This document shows, piece by piece, positions 1 through 11,429 of a stretch of 64,000 nucleotides of DNA (its first letter is position 1; each line of letters starts with the position of its first letter). Origin of the DNA: [Phialemoniopsis] sp. UDSM-2020 (Eukaryota; Ascomycota; Sordariomycetes; Thyridiales; Thyridiaceae). Where the stretch lies: positions 2,852,001-2,916,000 of the forward strand of contig JAEILZ010000001.1 of the NCBI GenBank assembly GCA_018873225.1. The letters are read 5' to 3'. A program made the translations under genes and the position numbers. The notes below the pieces were generated by a model, which was not told where the DNA came from, made no database searches, and was given only the letters and a program-made list of their open reading frames with translations.

Positions 1-3000
1 GTTGCTGGCCACTCGAGTGGTGAAGTCGCAGCAGCCTACTGCATTGGTGCAATCACAAGAGAAGATGCTTGGAAAATAGCATACGTCAAAGGCTCTCTCC
101 TTCCAACCATGCACAGAATGGCCCCTGGTCGAAAGGGAACCATGCTTGCTGCAGGGTTGTCTGAGGAATCAGCTGCCAAGTACCTTTCCAAAGTGACGAA
201 GGGCATGGTGGTTGTAGCCTGTATCAACTCCCCTTCGAGCCTCACGCTCTCGGGAGATGTCTCGGCCATCGATGAGGTTCAGTCCAGGCTTCAGGAGGAT
301 GGTATCTTTGCACGCAAGCTCAGGGTCGACAATGCCTATCATTCACCTCACATGGAGACCATCGCCCCGTTATTTCACGAAGGTATTGCTGATATTCAGG
401 GGTCCACATGCATCAAGGACATCAAGATGTTCTCTACTGTCTCCGGCCACATGGTAGACCCTCAGGAACTTGTCGATCCAGCTTATTGGGTGCGAAATTC
501 GATCTCTCCTGTCAGATTTGCCGCCGGCCTGCACTCCCTTGCTACTACCGGTGTGGATGTCATTGTCGAGATAGGGCCGCACAGCACCCTTTCTGGCCCG
601 GTCGCGCAGACTCTAACACACCATGGCATCGTGGGCGTCGAGTACATCTCGGTTCTAAAGCGTGAAGTCGACAGTGCGTCAACAGCATTGCTGTGTGCTG
701 GAAAACTGATTGCCCACGGCCTTGCTATCGATCTTCGAGTTATCAATCAGTTGACAGCAAGCCTCCCGAAACCTCTGACGGACCTACCTGCTTATGCTTG
801 GAATCACCATCATGGCTTCTGGGCAGAGCCGAGAATTAACAGAGATTATCGGATGAGAAGCCAACCGCGACGGAGTCTTATCGGGGCGCCTGAATCAGAT
901 CGATCTGGATCGCAAAAGATCTGGCGAAATATCCTTCGAACGTCTGAGGAGCCTTGGCTAGAGGACCATCGAGTACAGTCTTCGGTTGTGTATCCCGCTG
1001 CTGGATTCCTCGCCATGGCAATTGAGGGAATACGACAGATGGCTGATGCTTCTCGACCACTCCAGCGCTTCCGGATCCGCGACTTCAAGATCTCCTCGGC
1101 CGCCGTGGTACCAGACAATGAGCTCCTCGAGATAAGCCTCACAATTAGTCCCCGAGCCAGTGATGGTGTTTTGGATGCTGCTAGCTGGCTCTCGTTCAAC
1201 ATTTCATCTCGTCAATCGGACCAAGATTGGAGACAGAATTGCCAAGGCATGGTACAAGTCGAATACAAGCACCCAGATGGCTCACCCATGGGCCGAGAAA
1301 TTGAAGCCTTCGGCAGACAGTGCACCCGAGACCATCTCACAGTCCAAGAGGCTTGTGCTGTACCTCGTTCTGCAGATGAATTGTACAGCATTCTTGACAG
1401 GGCCGGTCTCAACTTTGGCCCCAGCTTCCGCAATCTTTCTGACATCCGCTCAGTCCCTGGGAAATGCTGCAGTACCATCATCATCCCTGAGACCACAACT
1501 ACGTTCTCGCCATGGGAGGATGAAAGACCACACATCATCCACCCTGTTGTGTTGGACGCCCTTTTCCAATGCCTGTTTGGTTCAGAGGCTTGGAAGGACG
1601 GCCTAATGAATGTGGGCATGGTTCCGAAATCGGTTGATGAGATCACAGTCGGTGCCGACATCCCGTTCCTCCCTGGCAGCCGTCTTGAAGCATATTCATC
1701 TGCAGCAAAGCATGGTTATCGAGAGATGTGCCTTGACGCGACAGCCATGGATGCCACACTCAACACTCCGCTTGTGACGGCCAAGCGCCTTCTTTGGAGT
1801 CCTATTCAGGCGGCCGATGAGACTGATAGTTCCCAAGTACTTGAAAGGCAACTTTGTCAGACAACTGTCTGGCAACCTAGTCTCCGATTACTCTCAGAAA
1901 AGAGAGTCCAATCCTTGATAAACGGGATGCCGGCAAGTGAAAGAATCAGTAAGGTTAGTGTCTTCCGGAATTTCGCATCTATTGTATGATAAAATTGGTT
2001 AACAAGATGTCAGCTTATCAATTTAATGGCCAACGAGTGCTCTGGACTGTCAGTCCTTGAAGTACATTCTGTCTTGGAACCGGAAGAGCCCCTGGTTCAT
2101 CGCAACCAAACGAGTCAGGTCACTAGATTACCTGGAAACGTAAAATACGATATAACATACCTCACCCCTGAGCTCACAACTATGGCGGAGAACACATGGG
2201 GCGCTTCCCTTCCGACAGCGACATTTAAGATTCTAAGCTCTGGGAACTCTGATCTTGCGGCCAATTCGTATGATCTCATCATAGTCTGCGGGATAATCGA
2301 TGAAGCACTTGTCAACACGGTCGATAATCTCCGGGGACCAGATGCCAGGTTGTGTTTGATTGAATATGTTGCTGACGGCGACGAAGGCTTATTCCTCGAC
2401 TTCACGACCATCTCGAAAGATATCAAAACTCTGGCGAGGGAGCATGTCAATGGAAACTCGGCCAATGGTCATCCTGGGAATGTTCAGCATACGAATGGTG
2501 ACACTGGGAGCCATGCCGAAGCATCCCCTCTCATCACAGTCATTGAGGTTGCAGATGCTGCGCCAATCTGCCAGGACTTCGCGGACAGTTTGTGTTCAGA
2601 GATTGAACTCAAGGGTCTGGTGGCAGAACGAGTAAAATGGAGTGACCATCTGCCAAGCCTTCGCAAGCAACATTGCCTTTTCTTGCTTGAGCTTGATGCA
2701 CCTTTTCTGGAGGACCTAACACAGTCTTCATTCGAGAGCCTCCAGAGAGCTCTGTCGGAATGCTCAAGTGTCCTTTGGTTATCGGTACTTGAAGGCCCTG
2801 CTGGTCATATAGTTAGCGGACTCGCGAGAACGATTCGCAACGAGATGGCGGGCTTACAATTTTGCACTTTTCACAGCAGCTCGGATTTACTCTTCTCCTT
2901 TTCCCAGTGGCATCTTTCGTCAATGATTGAGATACTCCTCGGCGATACGGACGGAAATGACAGCGAGTATCGACTCGACACAGGATCCGATACGATACAG

Positions 3001-5321
3001 ATCTGTCGAATAGTATCGGACTCTGCGCTCAATGACGAGGTGAAAGCGATTTCCCAGAAGGCTACCGCTCCTATGACGTTGTCGAAAGCCACAGTCCCGC
3101 TCAAGCTAGGGGTTCATCACTTAGGCGTCCTGGATAGCCTTCGTCTCGAACCCGATGTTAGCTTGCCGGACGAATTAGATTCCTCAGAGGTTGAAATTAG
3201 AGTCAGAGCAACTGGCGTCAAGTATGACTACCCTCTCCCAGCTTCTGAACTTCATGTATTTTGTATCACTAATCCAGCCTTAGTTTCCGGGACGTCCTGA
3301 CCGTTATGGGCGAGATCCCTGACGAAAGCCTAGGCCGAGAGGCTGCAGGTCTCGTTGTTAAGGTAGGCAAAGACGTATCCATGTTCAAGCTTGGCGACCG
3401 TGTATGCTGTATCATACCTGGGGCATATACCAGTTACTTGCGCGTGGACGAAGCGCTTTGTGAGATGGTCCCCGATTCGATGTCATTTGAACAAGCTGCT
3501 TCGATGCCGTTGGTGTTCTGTACTGCATACCATGCCTTAGTCGACCTGGCCCGCCTTGAGCGCGGACAAAGCGTTCTCATCCATGCCGCTGCTGGTGGCG
3601 TCGGCCAGGCTGCTTTGCAGATAGCCAGACACCTGGGACTGGAGGTTTTCGCTACGGTCGGATCTCCGGAGAAGCGAAGACTTATCGTGGAATTATATGG
3701 CGTGGCCGATGATCACATCTTCAACTCGAGAGACCTCAGCTTCGGACCAGGCGTGCTTCGCAAGACTGCGGGTCGAGGCGTGGACTGCGTTCTCAATTCT
3801 CTCTCGGGAGATGCCTTGCGGGAGAGCTGGTACTGTCTAGCTCAATTCGGAACATTTGTTGAGATCGGGCTGAAGGACATCTTGGGAAACTCATCTTTAG
3901 AGATGCGACCTTTTGGCAACAACGCCACTTTCTGCTTCTTCAACCTCGACCTGATGGGTCGAGTCAACCCCAAGCGGCTATCTCGACTTATGAACGACAC
4001 CTTTGCTCTTGTTCGTGCAAGCGTTCTGGAGCCTATCAGTCCCGTCACAAATTACCCAATCTCAGAAGTCGAGACGGCGTTCAGATTGATGCAGACCGGA
4101 AAGCACAAAGGAAAGATTACTTTGTCATTGGACCCGGACTGCGTCGTACCTGTCTTGAAAACACTGACAGGGACTTGCCGACTTGATCCTGAGAAGACGT
4201 ACGTTGTAGTCGGCGGCTTTGGAGGTTTAGGTCGAAGCATCACAAACTTCTTTGTATCGTGCGGTGCCAGACACATCGCTTATCTCTCGCGATCCGGGCC
4301 TTCATCCGTACAAGCAAAGTCTTTGCTAGAAGATCTCGCGACTCGAGGCATCAGAGCCAAGGCTCTTGTTTGTGACGTTGCAGATCGCGAAGCTACAAGG
4401 CAGTCAGTGGAAACTCTACGAGCCGAGATGCCGCGCCTGGGGGGAGTGCTTCAGGGAGCTATGGTTCTGCAAGATGGCATCTTCGAGAACATGTCCTTCC
4501 AGCAATGGCAGAAGTCTCTTCGGCCTAAAGTCCAAGGTTCTTGGAACTTGCACGATTGTCTGCCGAAAGACCTCGACTTCTTCGTCATGCTGAGCTCCTT
4601 TTCCGGAATCTTTGGCAACCGTGGACAGGCCGGATATGCCGCGGCATGTGCATACCAGGATGCGCTTGCCCACCATCGACATTCTCAAGGGCTCAGAGCT
4701 GCCAGCATCGATCTTGGGGCGATGCGTGATGTTGGTGTCTTGGCTGAGAACGGGGCGGCTGGAGACATCAAAGCCTGGATGGAGCCCTTCGGGCTTCGTG
4801 AGGGCGACCTCCACACTGTACTTGGACTCGCGATCGCGAGGCAGCATGCCGACGACTGGCAGAGCTATGATCCCCAAATCATCACCGGCTTGGCAACAGG
4901 AGATGCAGCCCATACCGCTGGTGTCACTCCCTTCTACTTTGACGATCCTCGATTCTCTGTGATCGCCCGACGCGAGGGCCTCAACGCTGCTACTGAATCC
5001 AGCTTAAAAGAAACGACTCCCGGTTCTCGGCTGGCACGGGCCCATTCCTTCTCCGAAGCAGCGGAGGGCGTTGCTGACGACATTGTGCTCACCCTATCGA
5101 AGTCGTTGCAGACGCCTGCCACCGAGATCGACAGGAACCGACCGCTTTACACGTACGGTGTGGACTCGCTTGTTGCTATCGAGTTGAGGAACTGGATCGT
5201 CAAGGAGTTCAAGGCTGACATCGGGCTTTTCAACATCCTTTCTCATAATCCGATAACACAACTTGCAGAGCGAATCGCCAAGTCTAGCAAGTTGATGCCA
5301 GCGGACATTGCAGTCGCCTAG
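1..5321 (+). CDS. Highly reducing polyketide synthase, 5'-truncated by window edge
   Basis: C-terminal 1732 residues of an iterative type I HR-PKS, which assembles a reduced polyketide from malonyl-CoA. Exons are 1-1953, 2014-3221 and 3284-5321, with phases 0 and 2; the second junction restores the ER motif NFRDVL. Domain order: acyltransferase (GHSSGE nucleophile at residues 3-8); dehydratase (His about 323 in DHRVQ, Asp about 519 in HPVVLDA); a degenerate methyltransferase region (about 650-1000) that keeps SYDLII and a LCLIE-like end but lacks the SAM-binding glycine loop; enoylreductase (AAAGGVGQAALQ, about 1158); ketoreductase (GGFGGLG about 1364, Tyr about 1505 in GQAGYAAA); and ACP with Ser about 1682 in GVDSLVAIE. 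There is no thioesterase, so release needs a partner. The KS domain and start codon lie outside the window. The neighbouring MFS and acyltransferase genes fit a biosynthetic cluster. The product cannot be predicted. Confidence 0.95.
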
Positions 5322-5571
5322 CGTAATCTCTTTGGTAGCAATAGCCTTTCTTCAACAAGTCTTATGTCAATACACACTGCTTTTCTTCGCTGTCCCTGCT
5401 CTTTGAAGTCCAGATAACACGAGCTCTACGGGCAACCGGCTGATGATCGTAATTCGGCATATCTCAAGGTTGAACTCCTGAACAGGCATTCCAAGCTCTA
5501 CTAATTCATTGTGTATGACTATGTAGGATTACAAGCTATCAAAAGATGACTATCATGTTGCGCATATTACC

Positions 5572-7435
5572 CTAGCTACCAGCAGCAGGTCTGACTGCCT
5601 TGACACTCTTCCACTTCATCAACAGGCCGGCAAATAGTGAGGCGGCAGCAAGGGCAACAGCTATGTACCAAGTGCGAGTCAGTGAATCGCTATAAACCAC
5701 TCGGACCAGGTTGTAGAATTGAGGTGGTATCGCATCTTTCAGGTTCGTCGCCCCGACCCCCTGAAATGCATTCGGGTTGGCGCCGGGGATGGCTTTTGCG
5801 ATGCCGCTTGTCAAAAGGTTCGTGAAGACGGCCTGATACACGGCAATGAACACCGCCCCGCCAAGCATCTGGCAGAAGGAAATAATCGCCACTCCTATCG
5901 CGATATCGCGATCGTCGAGTACCGTCTGTGCCGCTATCACACCCAACTGAATACCGAGGCCGACCCCAGCACCGAAGATGAACTGGTAGCCGATCCACTT
6001 CGAGCTGCTGGTGTCGACGGAAAAAGTCGTCATGAGCCCGGCACCTACTGCCGCAAAGACGGAGCTGGCATAAGCAAACGGCACATAGTGACCAGTGCTG
6101 GCCACGCCACCACCTCCGATGACCGAGAACACGACAACCGCCAGGATCATGGGGAGGCACCGGATGCCTGACTGTACAGCCGAAACTTCCTGTATTGCCT
6201 GGAACCAGATGGGAATGTAGTAGATGAGAGCAAAATAAGATGATGACAACAAGAGGCTAAAGAGACTGGCCCCAATCATACTGCGGTGCCGAAGAACCCG
6301 AGGTGGGATAGTCGCATTGTCCTTGTTCCAAACCTGAACAGCCGCAAATGCGAGCATCAGTAGGACGAAAAGCACCAGGAGGGCAACGACTCTCCCAGAG
6401 TTCCATGAATACCTGGTTCCACCCCACTGGATCGCCAACAGCAAACAGACGACGGATGGGAGGAATAGCAGAGTGCCAAGCGGATCAAGTTGAAGGGCCC
6501 GGGCCTTCCAGGTCGTGGACAACGGTCGTGCTTGAGGCAATGATCGCAATGTGAGCATCGTCGTCACGACTGTGACTGCACCGATCGGAAGATTGATATA
6601 GAAGCTAGTCTTTTTAGCATACATCAATCTGAAGCAAGAAGAAGTAAGAGTTGCTCACCACCATCGCCAGGTAACATGGTCGACAAACACACCACCTAGC
6701 AAGGGACCAGCCACCGAGGCTATTCCGTACATGGAACCGAAGATACCATTATCTAGGGATATGTGAGCTTGGCCATCTCTTCTTATATCACTAGTAGCAA
6801 CTTACATATAGGACGCTTTTCAAGCGGAACAGAATGTGCGATGATGACAACTGCACCCTGAAACACGCCCGCTGATCCCAGGCCAGCGATGGAACGGCCA
6901 ACAACAAGGGCCTCTGATGTTGGCGCTGCACCGCAGACGGCAGATCCAATTTCGAAGATCAGAATAGCAGATAAAAAGACGAGCTTCACAGGGAAGAGCG
7001 TGTAAAGCTTTCCGTAGAACAGCTGAAATGCGCAAGTGGTCATGAGGTAGGATGCACCATACCAACCGACCATGTCAAGCGCTTTGAACTCGTCGGAAAT
7101 GTGTGGGATGGCTGTCGCAATGATGGTGTTATCCTGCTCTGAATTAGCAACAAGAAAAGCGAGTCTGTAATCTTCGATATTGAAAGGGACTCGCTCACCA
7201 GAGCTACTAGAAACACAGCAAGGCACAAACCCGCTACCATAATATGGAGCTGCAAGTTCGAAACAGAAACATGTTGGACGGTATCTTGTGAATCTGCGAG
7301 ATGCTGTTCCCTCTGATTCGTCTTGCTGCCGATTTCTTGCTGTGGTCCTTTTTCGTCACTGGTAGCGGCATAGAGCTGCTCAGCTGCTGGAGCCGCGGAA
7401 CGCGGGTCGAATGACTCTATTTCCTGCCGGGCCAT
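5572..7435 (-). CDS. MFS efflux transporter (DHA2/14-TM type)
   Basis: Predicted plasma-membrane or vesicular proton antiporter of the drug:H+ family; in this setting it probably exports the polyketide. Exons on the minus strand are 7435-7199, 7133-6806, 6752-6659 and 6604-5572, giving 563 residues with consistent phases (0, 1, 2). Splicing rebuilds family motifs: [13 protein letters not shown] in the first helix, WYGASYLM, a [12 protein letters not shown] block, and [13 protein letters not shown], which is typical of fungal toxin and self-resistance pumps. The N-terminal ~65 residues are hydrophilic and cytosolic. The tail is PG-region helices followed by a short basic end. It is convergent with the PKS (250 bases between stops) and divergent from the acyltransferase gene. 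The exact substrate is inference. Confidence 0.93.
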
Positions 7436-8021
7436 GGTAAGATGATGATTAGAAGAACGATACTCTGCTGCTAGAATGTTTCATTGGTCTGCAAATAGTA
7501 AGTAGTCTAGTTTGTGTGAAGGCGGTCGTAATGCCTAATGCTCAAGAAAGCCATGTTCGGGTTTGAATTCTGACCAAGGTGTCGTCAACAATTGCAAGAC
7601 TACCCGGATGGTCAGTAGTGAGCATCACTCTCTTACACGGGCACCGACGGAACGGTCCGTACATGATGGAGTAACGGCCATCGAGAAGTTGTGGGGTTTT
7701 TGGGTAAAGGCCGAAAGTCATCAAGGTTCACAATTCTTGTGTCCACTGGCGACACTTCGGACCAGATGATGAGCCCAACGCAAGTAATGCAGAGTGACAC
7801 AAGCCGTGATCTTCGGTGATGTCTCTATGAGACCGTGAGCAGTGTTCGGGATGTTCGTGAAATCAAATCGGCGCGGCAATGCCTTCCGATACTTTGAACG
7901 GAGTCTCCACCGAGGTGTGTCTCTAAGCCATCTCTTATAAGAAGCTGAAAGATACCTGCCCATGTAGAACAACGCTTCGTCGTTTGCCAGCTCCTGGCAG
8001 ATCTGGAAACAGCGAAAAGAG
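7436..8021. promoter_or_regulatory. Divergent promoter between MFS and acyltransferase genes
   Basis: These 586 bases separate the start codons of two divergent cluster genes, so the promoters must lie here and could be shared. I see no convincing coding sequence. A cluster-specific regulator site could lie here, but no inverted CGG-type zinc-cluster site is obvious by eye. Confidence 0.5.
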
Positions 8022-9283
8022 ATGAACGCCGCGACTTTTGTGCCTACCGCTCCTGGCCCTTACCACGCTGCCACGGCGTTCGCCGTTGCCCACTGCCTGG
8101 GCACAGTTGGGCTAGCATTCTCCTCATCGACAGACATATGGCATCGGCGGTTCTTTGCGGCCTTGATCTTTCTTACAACCTTGATCGGCGATCGTACGAT
8201 CCGCGCCTTGTCCGACAATGCCACTGTGCGTTGTTTGATAGTCACCTTCGCGTGGTGTCAGGCGGTCAACGCTCACGATCTCCTCTGCCTTTCCAAGGTC
8301 TCCTATGACCCGACAGCGACCAGACAGCACCCACTGTCCTGGGCACTCAGCACGCAATGGAATCTGCGGCGAATGGGGACGCCTCTCCAGGCCAAGAACG
8401 TCCCGCCCTTTTCCTACAGCAAGCCGGACTATGTTCCATCGAGGTCGTGGTTCGTGCTCCGTCGGCTCTTCACCATCATTGCCTCCGTTGCCTATCTGGG
8501 CCTTATCGGACTCCAGCCTCCTGCCGAGGCGGAGGATTTCAGCGTTGAGAAAGAACGGTTCCTTACGAGATTCTCTGACGTGACGCTACAGGAGTTTGGT
8601 AAGAGATCCTTCGCCACTCTGTCGTGGATCACAGGCATTGGCGCCACGAGCCAAATTTGCTATAATTTGATAGCCACCGTGTTCGTGGGACTCGGCCTCA
8701 GCGAGCCACGAATGTGGCCATCCTGGCTAGGGCCCTTCTCGGAGGCGTATTCCATTCGGCGCTGGTGGGGGTGAGTTACTCGGCCCTCGGGACACGTGTG
8801 TTCGGTCCTCCCGTCCAGAGTCAATGATTAACCCTTTGGTGTACCAGAATCACCTGGCAGCAGACGTGGCAGCGAATGCTCACGGCACACTGTAACTGGA
8901 TCTCCACGAATGTCCTGGATCTGCCCAAAGGTTCCGTCCTGACGAGATACGTCAAGATTTTCATTGTGTACTTCATCTCTGGTTTGCTTCACCTGGCCCC
9001 AGACCTGACCATCGGCATTCCATTGGCCGAGTCGCACGCGGTGCAGTTCTACACGATGCAGGCCTTGGGGATCTTAGCTGAAGACATGGTCCAGGCCCTC
9101 AACCGCCGAACTGGACTTGTACGAAGCCGGTTGCTGAAGAGGGTTGTTGGACATGTCTGGGTAGCCCTCTGGCTCATCTGGCAGGTGCCTACTTGGTCAT
9201 TCGCCTCGGCGCGGTACATGCAAGCTGGACAGGATGACCTGATCTCGATGCCCTCGCAGTCTAACAGCACCAAGTCATACTAG
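8022..9283 (+). CDS. Wax-synthase-like membrane-bound O-acyltransferase (MBOAT_2)
   Basis: A 394-residue multi-pass membrane protein resembling fungal wax synthase-domain acyltransferases, which transfer an acyl or acetyl group from CoA to a hydroxyl, often on a secondary metabolite. Exons 8022-8770 and 8848-9283 join in phase 2 across GTGAGT...ACCAG. Recognisable parts are several hydrophobic helices, the RRWWG segment preceding the core, and FISGLLHLAPDL, whose His is the likely catalytic residue of the family. The motif after RRWWG reads ITWQQTWQRML; many relatives have a WH pair where WQ stands here. Next to an HR-PKS and exporter, the likely job is esterification of the polyketide. The family assignment is fairly sure; the substrate is inference. 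Confidence 0.82.
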
Positions 9284-11100
9284 CACGGAGGCATCTCGAC
9301 CAACGATGCGCCTGAAGAGGGTATCGAGCAGAAGAGAAATCTGGGAGCTCGCAAAGCAAGATCACAACAGGCGCAGCTTCGGTCGAACCGGAAAGGCCTC
9401 GAAAAATGAGGCCATGTCGTTCACCAGCACCAAGGTGGAAGCTTTCTGAGCTGACGTCGAAAGTGGTTTACGCGCACGCGTGTCGCCCATGCAACCATGT
9501 AACAGAGAAAGTCAACAGTCGAGTTTCTTTTTGAGAAAATCTTCAGTGGGTCGAGGCTCAAGCTGAGACATTGCCACGATGGACTTTCCTCACCTAAGAG
9601 GACCAAGGTTCCTAAAGTACGAATGTGAACTAGCCCAACGCTTCACCGAAGGCGTGTGTGCTCCTTGAGGCGTTTGCCAGGGACACCCCATTGCAAATAG
9701 CGCCTGGATCAAGCATGTAAAAATTTCCACTAGCGGACATGGGCAATCATGGGTGCCAGCCCTGGCGCCCTGATTTGGCAATTTAGAGTAGGGTGGTGGG
9801 GTGTCTATCGGCTCCTCCCTTGGAGACTGTGGAGTGCCCCAAAATCAAAATTTGATGTCGTGTGTTTGTCTCGATGGTCTTCCTGCTAATCTGCCAATCA
9901 ACCCCTTGAGCGGGATTCGAGGTATTCGATTCGCATCTTTAAGTTGAATGGATATGTTCTCGCGGGCCATGACTCAACAAAAGTCATATGAGAGGGAGAG
10001 CCAAATGACGACCATGAAGCAACAATCTCAGGTCCTGTTTGCCTGGGAGAAACTCTCAATCTGACCTGACACATCTCACAATTTATCAAGATATGGCGCC
10101 GCCATCAACTTGGTAGCGCAGATCCTTGGCTGGATAGAGGTAGGTTAATCATTGAATCAACCCCTGCTACTACGTAACGAAAGCAACGGGTGAATGATGC
10201 TTCTTGTATGTAAGTATGTATGTATGTACATGGGCATGCCACTCCATCCGTGGATGTACCGTACTTGTAGCTGGAGATTAACCTGCATTCCTGGGCGTGC
10301 TGTGAGTCGAGCACAACAACCTGGTAAAGCGACCTGTCTCTTGGCTAGACATCTCTTCCTGGATTACTCCGTGCCTCTCCCGCGCCGCGGCGTCGCTGAG
10401 TGCCCAGCGGAGCATCCATCTCTCAAAGGGCCTCCTTACTTGTTTGTATTGAGGTTTTGATGCAACAGCGGGGAAGCTTTCAAAATTGCGCAGCCTTGGG
10501 GTATCTATCTTGGATGACCCATCTATTTAGTTAGTAGCTACCAAACCATGTTGCCTGGCTTGCCGGCCACGACATGATGTGCATCCTTCACTTTAGATAA
10601 TCCCCGCGTACATCATTTGAGCAACACTGTCCTTGTAGCACAGGGTGACACAACCTTGAGGCCCCTGCCTAGGGTTCGCCGCGCGGTAGGGTATCGGACC
10701 AGCGTCAGAAGTCAAACTGATGAAGCGAAATATCCATTCACCATCATGTAGAGCGCACTTTCCTGTATACTTCAAGGTGATTTCTTCTCCCAAGAAATAA
10801 GGTATTTAGGTGACACCCTGGTATTCTCCCTAGTACCCCAAGGAGACAGAGCGAGTATCGCTTTGGCCGCAAGGCTAAACCTACATCCATGGATGGCTCA
10901 CGCCAGGTCTAAACCATAGATTTGACTCCTCGGGAATCTCCCCAGAGTTCACCTCGTGGCTAGGAACCTTGGATTTCTTGTGATTCTCTTGAGAAGACGA
11001 CTATCCATTGATCCATGAGGTTCTTTTGGCAAATTTACATAAATAACCTCCGCTGCCTCCCTCGTCCGGCAGGGGGATTCTTACTTCGCAAATATATGCA
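9284..11100. other. Gene-free interval
   Basis: No open frame here shows a recognisable domain. It holds the 3' end of the acyltransferase transcript and a short GTAT-type repeat near 10.2 kb. It marks the apparent right boundary of the biosynthetic locus before housekeeping genes begin. Confidence 0.5.
10205..10230. repeat. Short GTAT microsatellite
   Basis: An imperfect tandem of the tetramer GTAT (about five units, one interrupted by TAAG) in intergenic DNA. No function is suggested. Confidence 0.7.
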
Positions 11101-11165
11101 CCCTAGCACGCACACTACACTCGAACACAAACCCAACGCCCTTGAGCCATCTGTCCCTTTCAAGG

Positions 11166-11184
11166 AGGTACCTGAGTAGCCAAA
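11166..11184 (+). repeat. 19-base dispersed repeat, copy 1
   Basis: The sequence AGGTACCTGAGTAGCCAAA occurs here and again, identically, at 61271-61289 upstream of the G-alpha gene. Confidence 0.85.
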
Positions 11185-11421
11185 CTATCTCTAGTAGTTC
11201 TGGTGCCTTGCATACTTCATTTCAACCTTTACCCCAGAATCCCTCTGGCCGTCTTTCCAGAAACCACATATCTACCCTTGAGACCTCCTGTCCCTCCTGT
11301 CTTTGCAGCTTCTTACCTCTCTCTCCGTGTGCACTTCGTCTTGTTCCTCGACAGGTGTCTTCGGTTGACCTCATCAACAACCATTACCTACTTCATGGTA
11401 TTATATTCTCGTTGAATAGCG

Positions 11422-11429
11422 TGTATATA
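11422..11429 (+). promoter_or_regulatory. UGUAUAUA octamer (consensus PUF3 site) upstream of the PUF gene
   Basis: TGTATATA matches the motif predicted for the protein encoded downstream. It overlaps a TA repeat, so it may be a TATA element instead. It is functional as an RNA site only if transcribed. Confidence 0.35.
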
